64,000 nt of DNA from Mya arenaria (GCF_026914265.1 NC_069124.1:30123423-30187422); one strand, 5' to 3'. Shown: positions 1 to 12,294, counted from the stretch's first letter. A program made the numbers and translations. Notes: generated by a model from the sequence alone, not told the origin.

Positions 1-3000
1 ATCCCTCTTCCTCATTTCCCCTCTTCAATGTGTAAACACATCCCTCTTACTCATTTCCCCTCTCCAATGTATAAAAATATCCCTCTTCCTCATTCCCCTT
101 CTTCAATGTAGAAAAACATTCCTCTTCCTCATTTCTGCTCTTCAATGTAGAAAAACATCCCTCTTCCTCATTTCCCATCTTTAATGTAGAAAAACATCCC
201 TCTTCTTCATTTCCCTGTTTAATGTAGAAAAACATCCCTTTTCCTCATTTCCCCTCTTCATTGTGTAAAAACATCCCTCTTCCTCATTTCCCCTCTTCAA
301 TGTGTAAACACATCCCTCTTCCTCATTTCCCCTCTCCAATGTATAAAAACATCCCTCTTCCTCATTCCCCTTCTTCAATGTAGAAAAACATTCCTCTTCC
401 TCATTTCTGCTCTTCAATGTAGAAAAACATCCCTCTTCCTCATTTCCCATCTTTAATGTAGAAAAACATCCCTCTTCTTCATTTCCCTGTTTAATGTAGA
501 AAAACATCCCTTTTCCTCATTTCCCCTCTTCATTGTGTAAAAACATCCCTCTTCCTCATTTCCACTCTTCAATGTGTAAACACATCCCTCTTCCTCATTT
601 CCCCTCTCCAATGTATAAAAATATCCCTCTTCCTCATTCCCCTTCTTCAATGTAGAAAAACATTCCTCTTCCTCATTTCTGCTCTTCAATGTAGAAAAAC
701 ATCCCTCTTCCTCATTTCCCATCTTTAATGTAGAAAAACATCCCTCTTCTTCATTTCCCTGTTTAATGTAGAAAAACATCCCTTTTCCTCATTTCCCCTC
801 TTCATTGTGTAAAAACATCCCTCTTCCTCATTTCCCCTCTTCAATGTGTAAACACATCCCTCTTACTCATTTCCCCTCTCCAATGTATAAAAATATCCCT
901 CTTCCTCATTCCCCTTCTTCAATGTAGAAAAACATTCCTCTTCCTCATTTCTGCTCTTCAATGTAGAAAAACATCCCTCTTCCTCATTTCCCATCTTTAA
1001 TGTAGAAAAACATCCCTCTTCTTCATTTCCCTGTTTAATGTAGAAAAACATCCCTTTTCCTCATTTCCCCTCTTCATTGTGTAAAAACATCCCTCTTCCT
1101 CATTTCTGCTCTTCAATGTAGAAAAACATCCCTCTTCCTCATTTCCCATCTTTAATGTAGAAAAACATCCCTCTTCTTCATTTCCCTGTTTAATGTAGAA
1201 AAACATCCCTCTTCCTCATTTCCCATCTTTAATGTAGAAAAAACATCCCTCTTCATCATTTCCCTGTTTAATGTAGAAAAACATCCCTTTTCCTCATTTC
1301 CCCTCTTCATTGTGTAAAAACATCCCTCTTCCTCATTTCCACTCTTCAATGTGTAAACACATCCCTCTTCCTCATTTCCCCTCTCCAATGTATAAAAACA
1401 TCCCTCTTCCTCATTCCCCTTCTTCAATGTAGAAAAACATTCCTCTTCCTCATTTCTGCTCTTCAATGTAGAAAAACATCCCTCTTCCTCATTTCCCATC
1501 TTTAATGTAGAAAAACATCCCTCTTCTTCATTTCCCTGTTTAATGTAGAAAAACATCCCTTTTCCTCATTTCCCCTCTTCATTGTGTAAAAACATCCCTC
1601 TTCCTCATTTCTGCTCTTCAATGTAGAAAAACATCCCTCTTCCTCATTTCCCATCTTTAATGTAGAAAAACATCCCTCTTCTTCATTTCCCTGTTTAATG
1701 TAGAAAAACATCCCTCTTCCTCATTTCCCATCTTTAATGTAGAAAAAACATCCCTCTTCATCATTTCCCTGTTTAATGTAGAAAAACATCCCTTTTCCTC
1801 ATTTCCCCTCTTCATTGTGTAAAAACATCCCTCTTCCTCATTTCCACTCTTCAATGTGTAAACACATCCCTCTTCCTCATTTCCCCTCTCCAATGTATAA
1901 AAATATCCCTCTTCCTCATTCCCCTTCTTCAATGTAGAAAAACATTCCTCTTCCTCATTTCTGCTCTTCAATGTAGAAAAACATCCCTCTTCCTCATTTC
2001 CCATCTTTAATGTAGAAAAACATCCCTCTTCTTCATTTCCCTGTTTAATGTAGAAAAACATCCCTCTTCCTCATTCCCCTTCTTCAATGTAGAAAAACAT
2101 TCCTCTTCCTCATTTCTGCTCTTCAATGTAGAAAAACATCCCTCTTCTTCATTTCCCTGTTTAATGTAGAAAAATATCCCTCTTCCTCATTCCCCTTCTT
2201 CAATGTAGAAAAACATTCCTCTTCCTCATTTCTGCTCTTCAATGTAGAAAAACATCCCTCTTCCTCATTTCCCATCTTTAATGTAGAAAAACATCCCTCT
2301 TCTTCATTTACCTGTTTAATGTAGAAAAACATCCCTTTTCCTCATTTCCCTGTTTAATGTAGAAAAACATCCCTTTTCCTCATTTCCCCTCTTCATTGTG
2401 TAAACACATCCTTCTTCCTCATTTCCCCTCTTCATTGTGTAAACACATCCCTTTTTCTCATTTCCCCTCTTCATTGTGTAAAAACATCCCTCTTCCTCAT
2501 TTCCCCTCTTCAATGTGTAAACACATCCCTCTTCCTCATTTCCCCTCTCCAATGTATAAAAATATCCCTCTTCCTCATTCCCCTTCTTCAATGTAGAAAA
2601 ACATTCCTCTTCCTCATTTCTGCTCTTCAATGTAGAAAAACATCCCTCTTCCTCATTATCGCTCTTCAATTTAGAAAAACATCCCTCTTCCTCATTACCC
2701 GTCTTCAATGTAGAAAAACATCTTTCTTCCTCATTTCCCCTCTTCATTGTATAAAAACATCCCTCCTCCTCATTTCCCCTCTTCATTGTATAAAAACATC
2801 CCTCTTCCTCATTTCCTCTCTTAATTGTTTAAAAACATCCATCATTTCCCCTCTTCATTGTGTAAAAACATTTCCCCTCTTCATTGTATAAAAACATCCC
2901 TCTTCCTCATTTCCCTTCTTCATTGTATAAAAACATCCCTCCTCCTCATTTCCACTCTTCATTGTATAAAAAAATCCCTCCTCCTCATTTCCCCCCTTCA

Positions 3001-3240
3001 TTGTACAAAAACATCCCTCTTCCTCATTTCCCCTATTCAATGTGTAAACACATCCCTCTTCCTCATTTCCCCTCTTCAATGTTTAAAAACATTCCTCTTC
3101 CTCATTTCCCCTCTTCAATGTATAAAAACATCACTCTTCCTCATTTCCCCTCTTCAATGTAGAAAAACATCCCTCTTCTTCATTTCCCCTTTTCAATATA
3201 GAAAAACATCCCTTTTCCTCATTTCCCCTCTTCAATGTAC
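1..3240. repeat. 39-bp minisatellite with higher-order repeats
   Basis: A pyrimidine-rich 39-bp unit (core CATCCCTCTTCCTCATTTCC, then CCTCTTCAATG and TGTAAAAA variants) is repeated without a break from the left window edge to about 3240. Variant monomers recur in a fixed order, so the array is a higher-order repeat. A distinctive 38-bp monomer containing TTCCCTGTTTAATG marks the superunits: it recurs every 272 bp at first, then at alternating 155 and 350 bp steps. Because 39 is a multiple of three, long open frames appear on both strands (13-residue repeats such as GNEEEGCFSTLK); these are a by-product of the period and not genes. The array lies upstream of exon 2 of the first epoxide-hydrolase gene, so it is probably in that gene's first intron. 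It continues past the left edge. Confidence 0.95.
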
Positions 3241-3284
3241 TTGAAAAAACTTTAATTGGTTTTCAGAAGAGACATGTTCATGCT

Positions 3285-4217
3285 ACCTGTACATTGGTCA
3301 TCATACTATTGGCCAATTCCGTCTGTTTTTCATCCTTTAATAAGTGTCAACTTATATACTACATGTACATTTGAAATATTAATAAAAAGAAAAACAAAAA
3401 CTTTTGTCTCATTCATTTAATTTGTGGTTTGTCCTTTTTATTTTATTTCTATATAAACTTATCACACATCAAATGCAGCAATACGAAATAACAGATAAAA
3501 ATACATTAGAAAAAAATTATAATGTCATGAACATGAACAACATTCAATGAAAATCAACTGAGCAAAAAATCTTGCTAGATGGAAACTTCTGTCTAAAAAA
3601 GCCCAATCATCTGGCTGCTTTGTTGGAGTTGTTTAAGTTTGGATTCATGTTTCAACTGAGATGGTGAAGAATTCTTGTAGTGCTACCATTATAGGTTAAC
3701 TCTACACCACAAAGCGTACTTTTACACTTCTTTCTGTCGGCTGCCTGTTCGAGGAAAAATATTGACTTGGCTTTATGAATTTCTATTTTAGAAAAAAATA
3801 TCTGCATACTGCAATATTTTGTTTACCTCATTAATATGGATTATTTTGTTAAAAGACATAACACGCCCATTAACAATTTAATGTTCATAATCTGTGTGGC
3901 TACATGTAAAATTGAGTGTAAACAATAGCATTATGCAGGACATGTACTGCTATCAAAACTTTGCTAATTGACATTAGTGCAAATTGCAAATTGTGGCCAA
4001 ACTGCATACAACTGTCATTATTTTTGAGAGGGTCAGTTATGTTAGGTACCTAGCGGGGATTAGATGGTTTGTTCATTGTGTCTTGTAGGCAACGGGCCAG
4101 TACTGTTACATTGTCTGATATTGTGCAGTTAGTGAAATTAAAAATAAAACTCTAGCAAATTAGTCTTCGAGTACTCAGACAATGGATGGAGTACTCAAGT
4201 ACTCATTGCCATCCCTA
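3285..4217. mobile_element. hAT-like inverted-repeat element relic, copy 1
   Basis: This is non-coding, A+T-rich sequence homologous to 18.03-18.50 kb plus 23.45-23.77 kb, and in part to the intact element at 21158-22088. The right terminus is recognisable: GAGTACTC motifs followed by CATTGCCATCCCTA, ending at 4217. The matching left terminus is lost; similarity fades towards the minisatellite. It separates two related but different minisatellite arrays. Family assignment to hAT is inferred from the terminal sequence only, and no transposase is present. Confidence 0.65.
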
Positions 4218-4985
4218 ATACAAACATATCTCCTCTTCATGTCTACTATTCATGATATAAAAAACATATCTCCTCCTCATCTCTCCTTTTCATTATATAA
4301 AAAACAAATCTCCTCCTCATCTCTCCTATTCATTATGTAAAAAAACATATTTCCTCCTCATCTCTCCTATTCATTATGTAAAAAAACATATTTCCTCCTC
4401 ATCTCTCCTTTTCATTATATAAAAAACATATCTCCTCCTCATCTCTCCTATTCATTATGTAAAAAAACATATTTCCTCCTCATCTCTCCTATTCATTATG
4501 TAAAAAAACATATTTCCTCCTCATCTCTCCTATTCATTATGTAAAAAAACATATTTCCTCCTCATCTCTCCTATTCATTGTTTATTCGCTGTATAAAAAC
4601 AGATTTTCTTCTCATCTCTCCTTTTCATTATATAAAAAACATATCTCCTCCTCATCTCTCCTATTCATTGTATATTCGCTGTATAAAAACAGATTTTCTT
4701 TTCATCTCTCCTTTTCATTATGTAAAAAAACATATCTCCTCCTCATCTCTCCTATTCATTGTTTATTCGCTGTATAAAAACAGATTTTCTTCTCATCTCT
4801 CCTATTCATTGTATAGAAAAACATGTCTCTATCACTCCTATTTGATGTTCAAAACATCTCCCCTCCCATCTCCTATTTAGTTGATTAAAAACGTCTCTCC
4901 TACTCAACTCTCTTATTCATTGTATGGAATCATCTCTCCTAACATCTCCTATTCATTGTAAAAACACATGTCTCCTTCTCATGTA
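4218..4985. repeat. diverged ~40-bp minisatellite, right-hand array
   Basis: Tandem units of about 40 bp (core CTCCTCATCTCTCCTATTCA then TTATGTAAAAAAACATAT) start directly at the right end of the element ending at 4217. Units share the layout of the 39-bp array at 1-3240 (CATNTC..CCTCAT..TTCATTGTATAAAA) but form a separate sequence cluster. The same cluster is found at 23771-24800, upstream of exon 2 of gene 2. Units degenerate towards 4985. Confidence 0.9.
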
Positions 4986-5230
4986 GTTAATATCAGAAAT
5001 AATTGTCAGAAAACTTTATTTCCAAGTACACATTGAATGAGAGTAACCATGCAGAGATATGCAAATACACAGAGATGCTATTTCACAGTGATGGTTGCCA
5101 TGGCAACCAACATTCAAGGACTGAATATCATTTTAATTGCGTTTGTGGCAAAACTTTCAAGCCATGAAGAGTGCTAGGGATATCATTTGTTCAAATTTGC
5201 TTGTTCATATTTATACCCATATTTTTGCAG

Positions 5231-8200
5231 GACGTTCGTCTTCACTATGTTGCCAGCGGTGATGAGGGGAAGCCATTGATGTTGTTCCTGCATGGTTTTC
5301 CCGAGTTTTGGTACTCGTGGAGGTACCAGATCAGAGAATTCAGAAAGGATTACAGGTTGGTAATGTCCTCAGCAGAGATGATGAGTTCCAAACAACCAAT
5401 TTAAATTATGATACGTCAGTATTCTTAAATCTGCACTCTCACAGATTGACCGCTTTGACATTGTTTAAGTTTTTGTTTCAGTATCCGCTGATTTTGGCAT
5501 CAATACCTTAAATTCAGTCATATAAGATAACTCACAACAGAACAGATCTCGACTGTTTGAAAAATGGCCGGAAATTTCAATTTTTTAAAGCGTAGAACAC
5601 TTTTAGCCATCAAACATCAATTATCAACCATAAATATGAAAAAATGTGACCTAATTATTAGTCAGCCTTCTTATATCACTGGTGTCCAGACATTTACAAA
5701 ATTTTCATGCCAAGACAAAAAAATAAAAGATGTCAAAACAATCAATCTGTGAGAGTGCATCTTTAATACCAGTTATCAAGATCACAGAACACATTTTAAG
5801 CTGATCTGTTTTTCATATACAAAAATAAAAAATATAGTCATGAAAAAACTCCAAACTTGGCCATAACTCAAAAAACTTTCAAAATACACGCATGTTGTAA
5901 GATACAATGCGCAAGGTGTTGAAAGTCAATAATTCTGGCTCTAATAATTGTTGTGGTATGCCCCTTGTTGGACTAAAAAAATGTGTAGTTGTTTCTCTTG
6001 TGGCGCTATGAACTTTCTACATTAATATGTGAAACACACAAAAACAGCAATTGATTTTCAGTACAAATACAGACTGTGAAAGTGGTCTATCAATCCTTTG
6101 GACATTGACAGCTTCAAGCAAGAGATGTCAGAAATGGTTTAATGCTATATTTCCAGAGTGGTAGCTGTGGATATGAGGGGATACGGAGATTCGGACAAGC
6201 CAAAAGGAAAAGAAAATTATGTAGTCCAGAAGCTCTCTGGAGATATAAAGCAGCTAATTCCAGCATTAGGTGAACAAACATTTCTATACATTCTATATAC
6301 ATGCATATCAAGGACAGGTTTCTGTTCATTGACATGACACTGCACTCTCACAGATTGACTGTTTGGACCTTGGAATCAGCTTATTTTGGTATCAATGCCT
6401 TCGTCATAATAAAACATATCTCAATTGTTTGGGAAACTGCCGTAAAACTCTTTTCTCAAAGTGTTAGTAATGCTTTTAGCGATAAAATATCAATTCTCGA
6501 ATGTAATTATAAAAAACTGCAATCTGATCCTTTGTCTTTGTCTTATAACACTGGTTTCCAGACATTTACGCAAAAATTGGCTCATTTCAAACAAAAGATA
6601 AAAAAATTGCCAAAACGGTCAATCTGTAGGAGTGCAGCTTTAGTTGGAATACCATTTAGTGTGAAAATTTGGTGTGTAGTAAGCTGATGTAGAGCTGCTC
6701 CATTGGTGTTCATTTGGGGGGAAATGAGATTAAGATTGATTATGCCAAAAATAGAAAATGCTATACGAAGGTTAATGTAAATTTATATTTGTGAACATTT
6801 CTGATAGCTTATAATGAAAACCTGGTTTTGTCACGTAGCAGTATTTCTTGTTAAATATTGAATGCGCTAGACCATGGCCTTATTAAAAAAGTTGTGAGAA
6901 TTAAAAAATATGATCATACAAAAGTTAAATAATAGATTTACTTTAAGTATATTTTAGCTCGCCTAAGCATAAAACCGTGTATCTTTTAACTTTAATGAGA
7001 TGTTCATCAAGTGACATATAAACGCATTTCATGGATGCAAATTGCATACTAATGATTGTTTTATAATGTGTAACAGGTTACAAGAAGTGTTTCTTAGTGG
7101 CCCATGACTGGGGCGGGGCAGTGGCGTGGAATTTCACGTCAAACTACCCAGAGATGGTGGAGAAACTGGTGATTTGCAACTGTCCACACCCGGCCACCTT
7201 CGCTAAGTACCTGCGCACACACTTCTCACAGATAAAAAAGTCATGGTGAGTCTTAGTGTGATTTTTATCCTGTCGATGTGTCATTTAATATCAAATACAG
7301 CAATTTCTTTCTTTACTTTTCTTACCAAAATAAAAGAACAGTTTTTCTATCAGTACAAATGAAGGCTATTGTAAGTCACTTCAAAGGATACAATTGTACA
7401 TGTTTATATATCAGGGGTCATTTGACAGGATGATATTCGAGCAAAATAGTCGTCGGAATCGAGCATATTAAAATCACACAGTGCAATTTGTGTGAAATTG
7501 TTGTTTTTTGTGGAAGGATTTTGATTTTTACAAAGGTCAAAGCTTACTGAATTTCACGGAAATCTTAGAAGATCAGTATCGACCCTGCTCTCAGGTGGTA
7601 TAATTACATCAATTAAACAATGATTTACACTTCTTGAAAATTGGAAACTTGAGTATAGTACAGGTGTACATTTGTTACATTCCCGAGGTGTTAAAATAAC
7701 AGGGAAGAGGGGAAAACGACCTTGAAACTTCAGTGATATGTTACACTAGACAAGCAGATGACCGTTGTTGATTTGGTGGTTAGTAGGTCAAAGGTCAAGG
7801 CCATATTAAACAGTTCTTTGAATACTTTGTTCACATAATAACTAATGAACAAGTTGACCATGGACCATAAAACCTGAGTGGCTGGTTAGCTCTGCTTTTC
7901 TTCACAAGCTGATGACCTATATAGGTGATGGTGTAAGTTGGTTGAAGGTCAAGGTCACAGGCAATGTTGTTTGGACAACTTATCCACACAGTAACTCACG
8001 AACCACCTAATCTACAGCCAAAACCAAAAAATGACCCCTGTTGTTTTGAATTCAGGAGGTCAAAGGTCAGCATCATGGATGTTGTCAACGCATTTCTTTT
8101 TAAACATATAATTTCCGCCTGCAGCAAATGCTGATGTACAGGAAGAAGATCAATAATACACACTTTTACTAAATGCTGTTGTAACTATGTCACACAATGT

Positions 8201-8807
8201 GTTTGATGTAGGTACATGATGTTTTTCCAAATCCCGATGTTACCGGAGTTTCTCCTTGGGATGAACGACTGTGCGTCTTTTGATAGAATGGAAGAGTGGT
8301 TTCCCAACAATAAACTAACATCAGATGATATTGAGGCTTATAAGTACACATTCTCCACAAAAGGTCAGTTTTCATCGGCCATTTTATGATCTAAGGCCAC
8401 AAAAAATAAAATAAAAATTCAATATTTTCAAAAAAGAAAAAAATATGCAAATGTTTAAAAAAAAAGTTAATTATTTCTTAATTTGGTTGGCTGTATTGCC
8501 TTTATGTATTCAAAATGTTATAAAGACTACCATACCGTAAATTTTAGAGTCCAGAACTGGTCCGGTCAACTACTACCGCGCAGCATTCAACAGTGAGGTT
8601 CGCTACAGTCGAAAAAACAAGATCAGTGTCCCAACGCTAGTTATATGGGGTGACCCGGATAAGGCTCTAAATACAGAGATGGCAGAGTTGTGCCGGGAAT
8701 ACGTAGAAGATATGAAGGTCAAGGTCATAGAAAACAGCAGCCATTTTGTAATTTCAGATAGGCCTACGGAGACTAACGAAGCCATAAGACAATTCATTGA
8801 GAACTAA
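5231..8807 (+). CDS. EPHX4-like: Epoxide hydrolase gene 1 (EPHX3/EPHX4-like), exons 2-6, 5'-partial
   Basis: This is a membrane-type alpha/beta-hydrolase of the epoxide hydrolase family, which adds water to epoxides through an aspartyl-ester intermediate. Coding exons are 5231-5355, 6157-6269, 7077-7245, 8212-8363 and 8548-8807 (stop TAA), all with AG/GT borders; together they encode 272 residues in frame. Visible motifs are the oxyanion-hole HGFP followed by EFWYSW, RGYGDSDKP, the nucleophile motif VAHDWGG (Asp), the cap tyrosines in YMMFFQIP and NYYR, the acid in WGDPDKAL and the catalytic histidine in NSSHF. Exon 2 opens in phase 0 with DVRLHYVASG, so a first exon like those at 16555 and 34806 must lie left of the window. 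A possible poly(A) signal AATAAA is at 8906. Introns 2 and 3 contain inverted-repeat elements absent from genes 2 and 3. Nothing in the visible exons is broken. Whether it is closer to EPHX3 or EPHX4 cannot be settled here. Confidence 0.88.
5429..5762. mobile_element. piggyBac-like MITE with TTAA ends (intron 2 of gene 1)
   Basis: TTAA at 5425-5428 and TTAA at 5763-5766 flank an element whose ends are inverted repeats: ATCTGCACTCTCACAGATTG at the left, and its complement ending in GTGAGAGTGCATCT at the right. The corresponding intron of gene 2 (near 25280-25330) lacks the insert. TTAA target duplication is the hallmark of the piggyBac superfamily. No transposase is encoded. Confidence 0.75.
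6341..6640. mobile_element. Second copy of the CTGCACTCTCACAG MITE (intron 3 of gene 1)
   Basis: It begins CTGCACTCTCACAGATTGAC and ends GTCAATCTGTAGGAGTGCAG, the same terminal inverted repeats as the element at 5429-5762. The TTAA flanks are no longer clear (right flank CTTTAG). The interior is homologous to a third, left-truncated copy near 48820-49030. Gene 2 lacks it at the equivalent position (near 25835). Confidence 0.7.
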
Positions 8808-10080
8808 AATTTACACTGTTTGGTTATTTTGTGAGAATATGTACTGGTCCCGTATTCACTTACTTCCTGAGTCTGAATTTAAGACTCAGACAAACAAAAG
8901 CTAAAAATAAATTGTGTTGTAAAAATGCTATTATTAAAAGGAGCAAAGATTGTAGAAAATGATGTTCTTTTTTTGTGAGATTATGAACTGGTATTGTTAT
9001 ATAAGGGACTTATTCACGTTTTATAAGGTCGGGCGTGTAAAAAACATGTTTGTGAAATGTGAACAAAATCCTTGTTTCAATGATAAAACATCATCAAGCG
9101 TTCACATTGGAACTCTTTTGTTAATAATTTCTTTAAAATGTGACAGAAATAATTGTTTGTAATGCTATTCAAAATTTAACTGTTTCAGGCCTGGATTTAC
9201 AATATTTAATTCAGTATCTACCAGTAGCTGTTAAACTAGGCAGGTGTAACATGGAATAACTTTTCCTAAGCTAATCAAGTGTTGAATTTTATTGTTGAGC
9301 ATTGGAAAATGTTCACCTTGGAATTTGTCTGACATTTGAAGCAGTCAGAAAGGAGTTCTGGCCCTTGCTTTGGTGACAGTTATGAGTTTGATTAAGTGAA
9401 GAGTTATGGCCCCTGAATTAGTGAAGATAAATTGCCCCTGACTAAGTGAAAATTAAGGCCCCTTACTTAGTGAAGATATATGGCCCCTGACTTAGTAAAA
9501 ATTAAGGCCCCTTACTTAGTGAAGAGTCATATTCCCTGACTTAGTGAAAAGTTATGGCTCCTTGTTTTAATTTTATTGCATAAACATTGAGTTTAATCTA
9601 AACGTGGCAAATTCTGTCAAAAATGTCGAATTGGGGGCGTCCTGGGTACTATGTGCACATTTTTCTAGTTTTTGCAGTGCTTTATTTTGTATCCTTTTTT
9701 TCATAACTTACACTTAGTGTTGTGATTTGTTACACAAATTGAACAAAATTCGTATTCATACCAAAGAAAACTACATATGTGCTCTTTTTGTGTTTCAATA
9801 TTGTCCTTTTTATTTTAATCTTAAATAAATGTTGATGAATGAACACTTTTGGTCTTTAAGTGTTATTTTAGATTTGTTATGGTTGTGAGGATACTTAGAT
9901 TATGTTTGACTTTAATCTCAACTTGTATATATATATTGTAACCAGATTTACAAATGATTGTTGTTATAGTTTAAGTGTTTACATGCTAGAGATAGTTTAG
10001 TTTAAACTTATTTATTTGTTGACCATTGTGAAAGAAGTTATTATAACATCATATCAATCACTCTTGTTGACACAAAGTTA
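8808..10080. other. 3' flank of gene 1; no further gene seen
   Basis: This holds the 3' UTR and intergenic DNA, recognisably homologous to sequence after gene 2 (27969-29400) and more weakly after gene 3 (42582-44300). A degenerate ~30-bp tandem run (GGCCCCTGACTTAGTGAAGA variants) lies at about 9395-9565. Open frames here are short and not conserved between copies. Confidence 0.6.
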
Positions 10081-10083
10081 GGC

Positions 10084-10240
10084 AAGAGTGTGGCCTTGTG
10101 TTGTGGGGAAAACTGGGAGTACCCTGAGGAAACCCACTTGTCCGGCTTAGTGACCACAAACCAGACTCAAATACACCCAGGCCAGGAATCGAACCCTGGT
10201 CGCCTAGGGAGGAGGGAGTGCTAACCAGACTACCGACAAT
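10084..10240 (-). mobile_element. SINE-like tRNA-related repeat
   Basis: Read on the minus strand it contains GACCAGGGTTCGATTCC, a tRNA B-box-like sequence, followed by GTGGGTTTCCTCAGGGTACT, a conserved-looking central block. A diverged copy sits at about 29410-29560 in the equivalent place after gene 2, so it was inserted before the gene duplication. The A box and tail are not clear, so the SINE call is an inference. Confidence 0.45.
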
Positions 10241-10264
10241 ATGGTATAGATAATGTCAGCAAGT

Positions 10265-10760
10265 AAGGTCCTTTATAATAATGTTTGTAATGTGTTCACA
10301 TTGGATGTTATGGCACAGTTGTTTAAGGATGGATGAGCTATAAAGGACCTTAATGCAATTTGATTTAACTCCCAAATCTCCTGAATTTGTAATAATATAT
10401 ATACCGTAATTAATCTATTATTCGCCAAGCCTCTAATAATTGCCAAACCCCCAGTTTACAGCCTGAAAACAACCATTTTTTGGGTTAAATCGTGCAAAAA
10501 CATTGCCTCCTTTAGACGCCCATCCCCCATTTAAAAAAAAAGCATACCTTTCAAACAACGACTTTCCTTATTTCCAATTTCAATATAATCTTACTTCACT
10601 ATTTTTGTCTTTACGTCCAAATATGTTAATGATGACGATTTTCATCGGATAAAAGCAATGGTTTCTAATAAATGCCCATCTCCTACCTACTTCCAACTGT
10701 AGTACAGTTCTAATAAACGCCAGGGCGATTGATAAAATTATTACAGTATTATATGTGAAA
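10265..10760. mobile_element. Probable insertion specific to unit 1 (short MITE)
   Basis: Near 10400 the sequence reads TACCGTAATTAATC..CGCCAAGCCTCTAATAATTG. The complement of the end near 10750 reads TACTGTAATAATTT..CGCCCTGGCGTTTATTAG, giving imperfect inverted ends. The homologous interval after gene 2 (around 29570-29640) passes directly between the flanks, so this is probably an insertion in unit 1. Confidence 0.4.
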
Positions 10761-10789
10761 TGCTGACTTTACACATATTACAGTTTCAT

Positions 10790-12205
10790 GCAATCGTAAT
10801 TTTTTTTTAGTTCTGATTTATGTGTCAGTGTGTATCAAATATTATTAAAGGTTTTTCCAAGAGTACCATTAAGGCCTAAAATATCTCGTCTATCCTCAAA
10901 CCACTGTGCTTTATGTTGTAAGACTTTTACAGGCAATAACATGACCTAATTTATTTAAGTATCTCAAACCTCAGATCCGGACCAGCATAATTATGTTTGA
11001 AATGATAGACTGAAATTTATATAACAGCATTAATATGACTGTGTTTGTCAGTATTTGGTACTTATTTTGAATATGGTTTGAAATGTTGCTTCGATTGGCT
11101 TGTTTCACAGGTGAGCAATACAGTGCCGCCTGGACCTTCTTTTTTATAAAATTGACAACTTTAAATATTCGTATAGCCATCCATATCATTAATATTGCCC
11201 TTTGCCCTTTTTATTCATGCATTGTGTACAAAATAATGGACCAATACATTACAACAAAAGCTTTAGTTTGATAATAAATATTTAAATGTTTGGAAAATAC
11301 TTAGGTTTTGTGAGTTGGAATTCATGTTTTATCCTCGTCAGACTACATGTTGAAGTATTTTTGCTTAGCTATTTAAAGAATAAGGACATATCAGATACAA
11401 TCAACCTTGCACACATGCCATATTTCTGAGAGGCTTCAGAGGGGATTTTGGTCTGAATTCCAGGGGATTTTTACACAGCGAAATTTTGCACAATATCTTC
11501 ATTTATCATCATGGTCCTTCATGGAATTTCGCACTTATAATATTATGGATGCTTTCCACTGAGCTAGTAAAAAAAGCAAAAACAAACCAGGGAATATTGA
11601 TCCCCCGGCAATTGACCAGGGGATGGGTCAGAATTCCGGGAGTTTTCCCCCACTGGGGGATATGGCATGTATGACCTTGTTTACGAATTCACTCAGACAA
11701 TTTATTAACTTAACACTAGGGATAAAAGCGACGATCGATTATTGTTGAAAATCTGCCATCCACAATTGAAGTTGCGGATAATCAATTGCATAATCTTGTA
11801 ATCAATTATCAATATGTTACTGTAATCTGTAAAAGTTATGTTACATACAGCATTAATATTGTTTCATAATAATTACTTGGTGCAAAATGTTTGAGAAACC
11901 ACACAAAACTGTATTTTTACAATAATTACTTGGTGCAAAATGTTGGATAAACCACAAGAAACTGCATTATCAGTTATTGCAGATGTTTCATATATAATAT
12001 ATGTAATGATTTATTTCCAAGAATGCGGGAGAAACCACAGGAGACACAATGACATTCCTTTTACAAAATATTGCATGCTTTATTTTAAGCTAAACCATCC
12101 ATCATTAATACAAAAAATTGCCACTGGTTTTGTTTCATTTTAAAGTGACAAACTGTAAAGTGTGAATATGTTCACAAATTTTCACAGACAGCTTTTTGAT
12201 ATCAT
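10790..12205. other. Intergenic DNA, no gene recognised
   Basis: It is homologous in patches to 29640-30400 and 44580-44900 (for example the TTACTTGGTGCAAAATGTTT blocks near 11880 and 11930, and again near 44660). No conserved reading frame was found. Confidence 0.6.
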
Positions 12206-12209
12206 TCTC

Positions 12210-12271
12210 GGCACCCCAGGGTATCATTACCTATATGATATTATATAGGTTATGATACGCTGGGGTGCCAA
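12210..12271. repeat. 62-bp hairpin (inverted repeat)
   Basis: The left arm GGCACCCCAGGGTATCATTA (12211 on) pairs with TAATGATACGCTGGGGTGCC-like sequence ending near 12271, giving a stem of about 27 bp with a short A+T loop. It could be a tiny foldback element or a transcribed hairpin; the sequence does not decide. Confidence 0.6.
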
Positions 12272-12294
12272 GGATGTTTGATAATGTTATTTAA

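Noticed and set aside
47..2786. Series of minus-strand frames with GNEEEGCFSTLK repeats (and matching plus-strand frames)
   Set aside because: They are a by-product of a 39-bp period, which is divisible by three; both strands stay open and each frame breaks at the 38-bp monomer. No gene structure or domain.
1..3240. CRISPR-like array
   Set aside because: Units are contiguous without unique spacers, and the context is an animal gene intron.
2396..3244. Plus-strand frames rich in HFPSSMYKNIPLP
   Set aside because: Same minisatellite read on the other strand; not a repeat protein with independent support.
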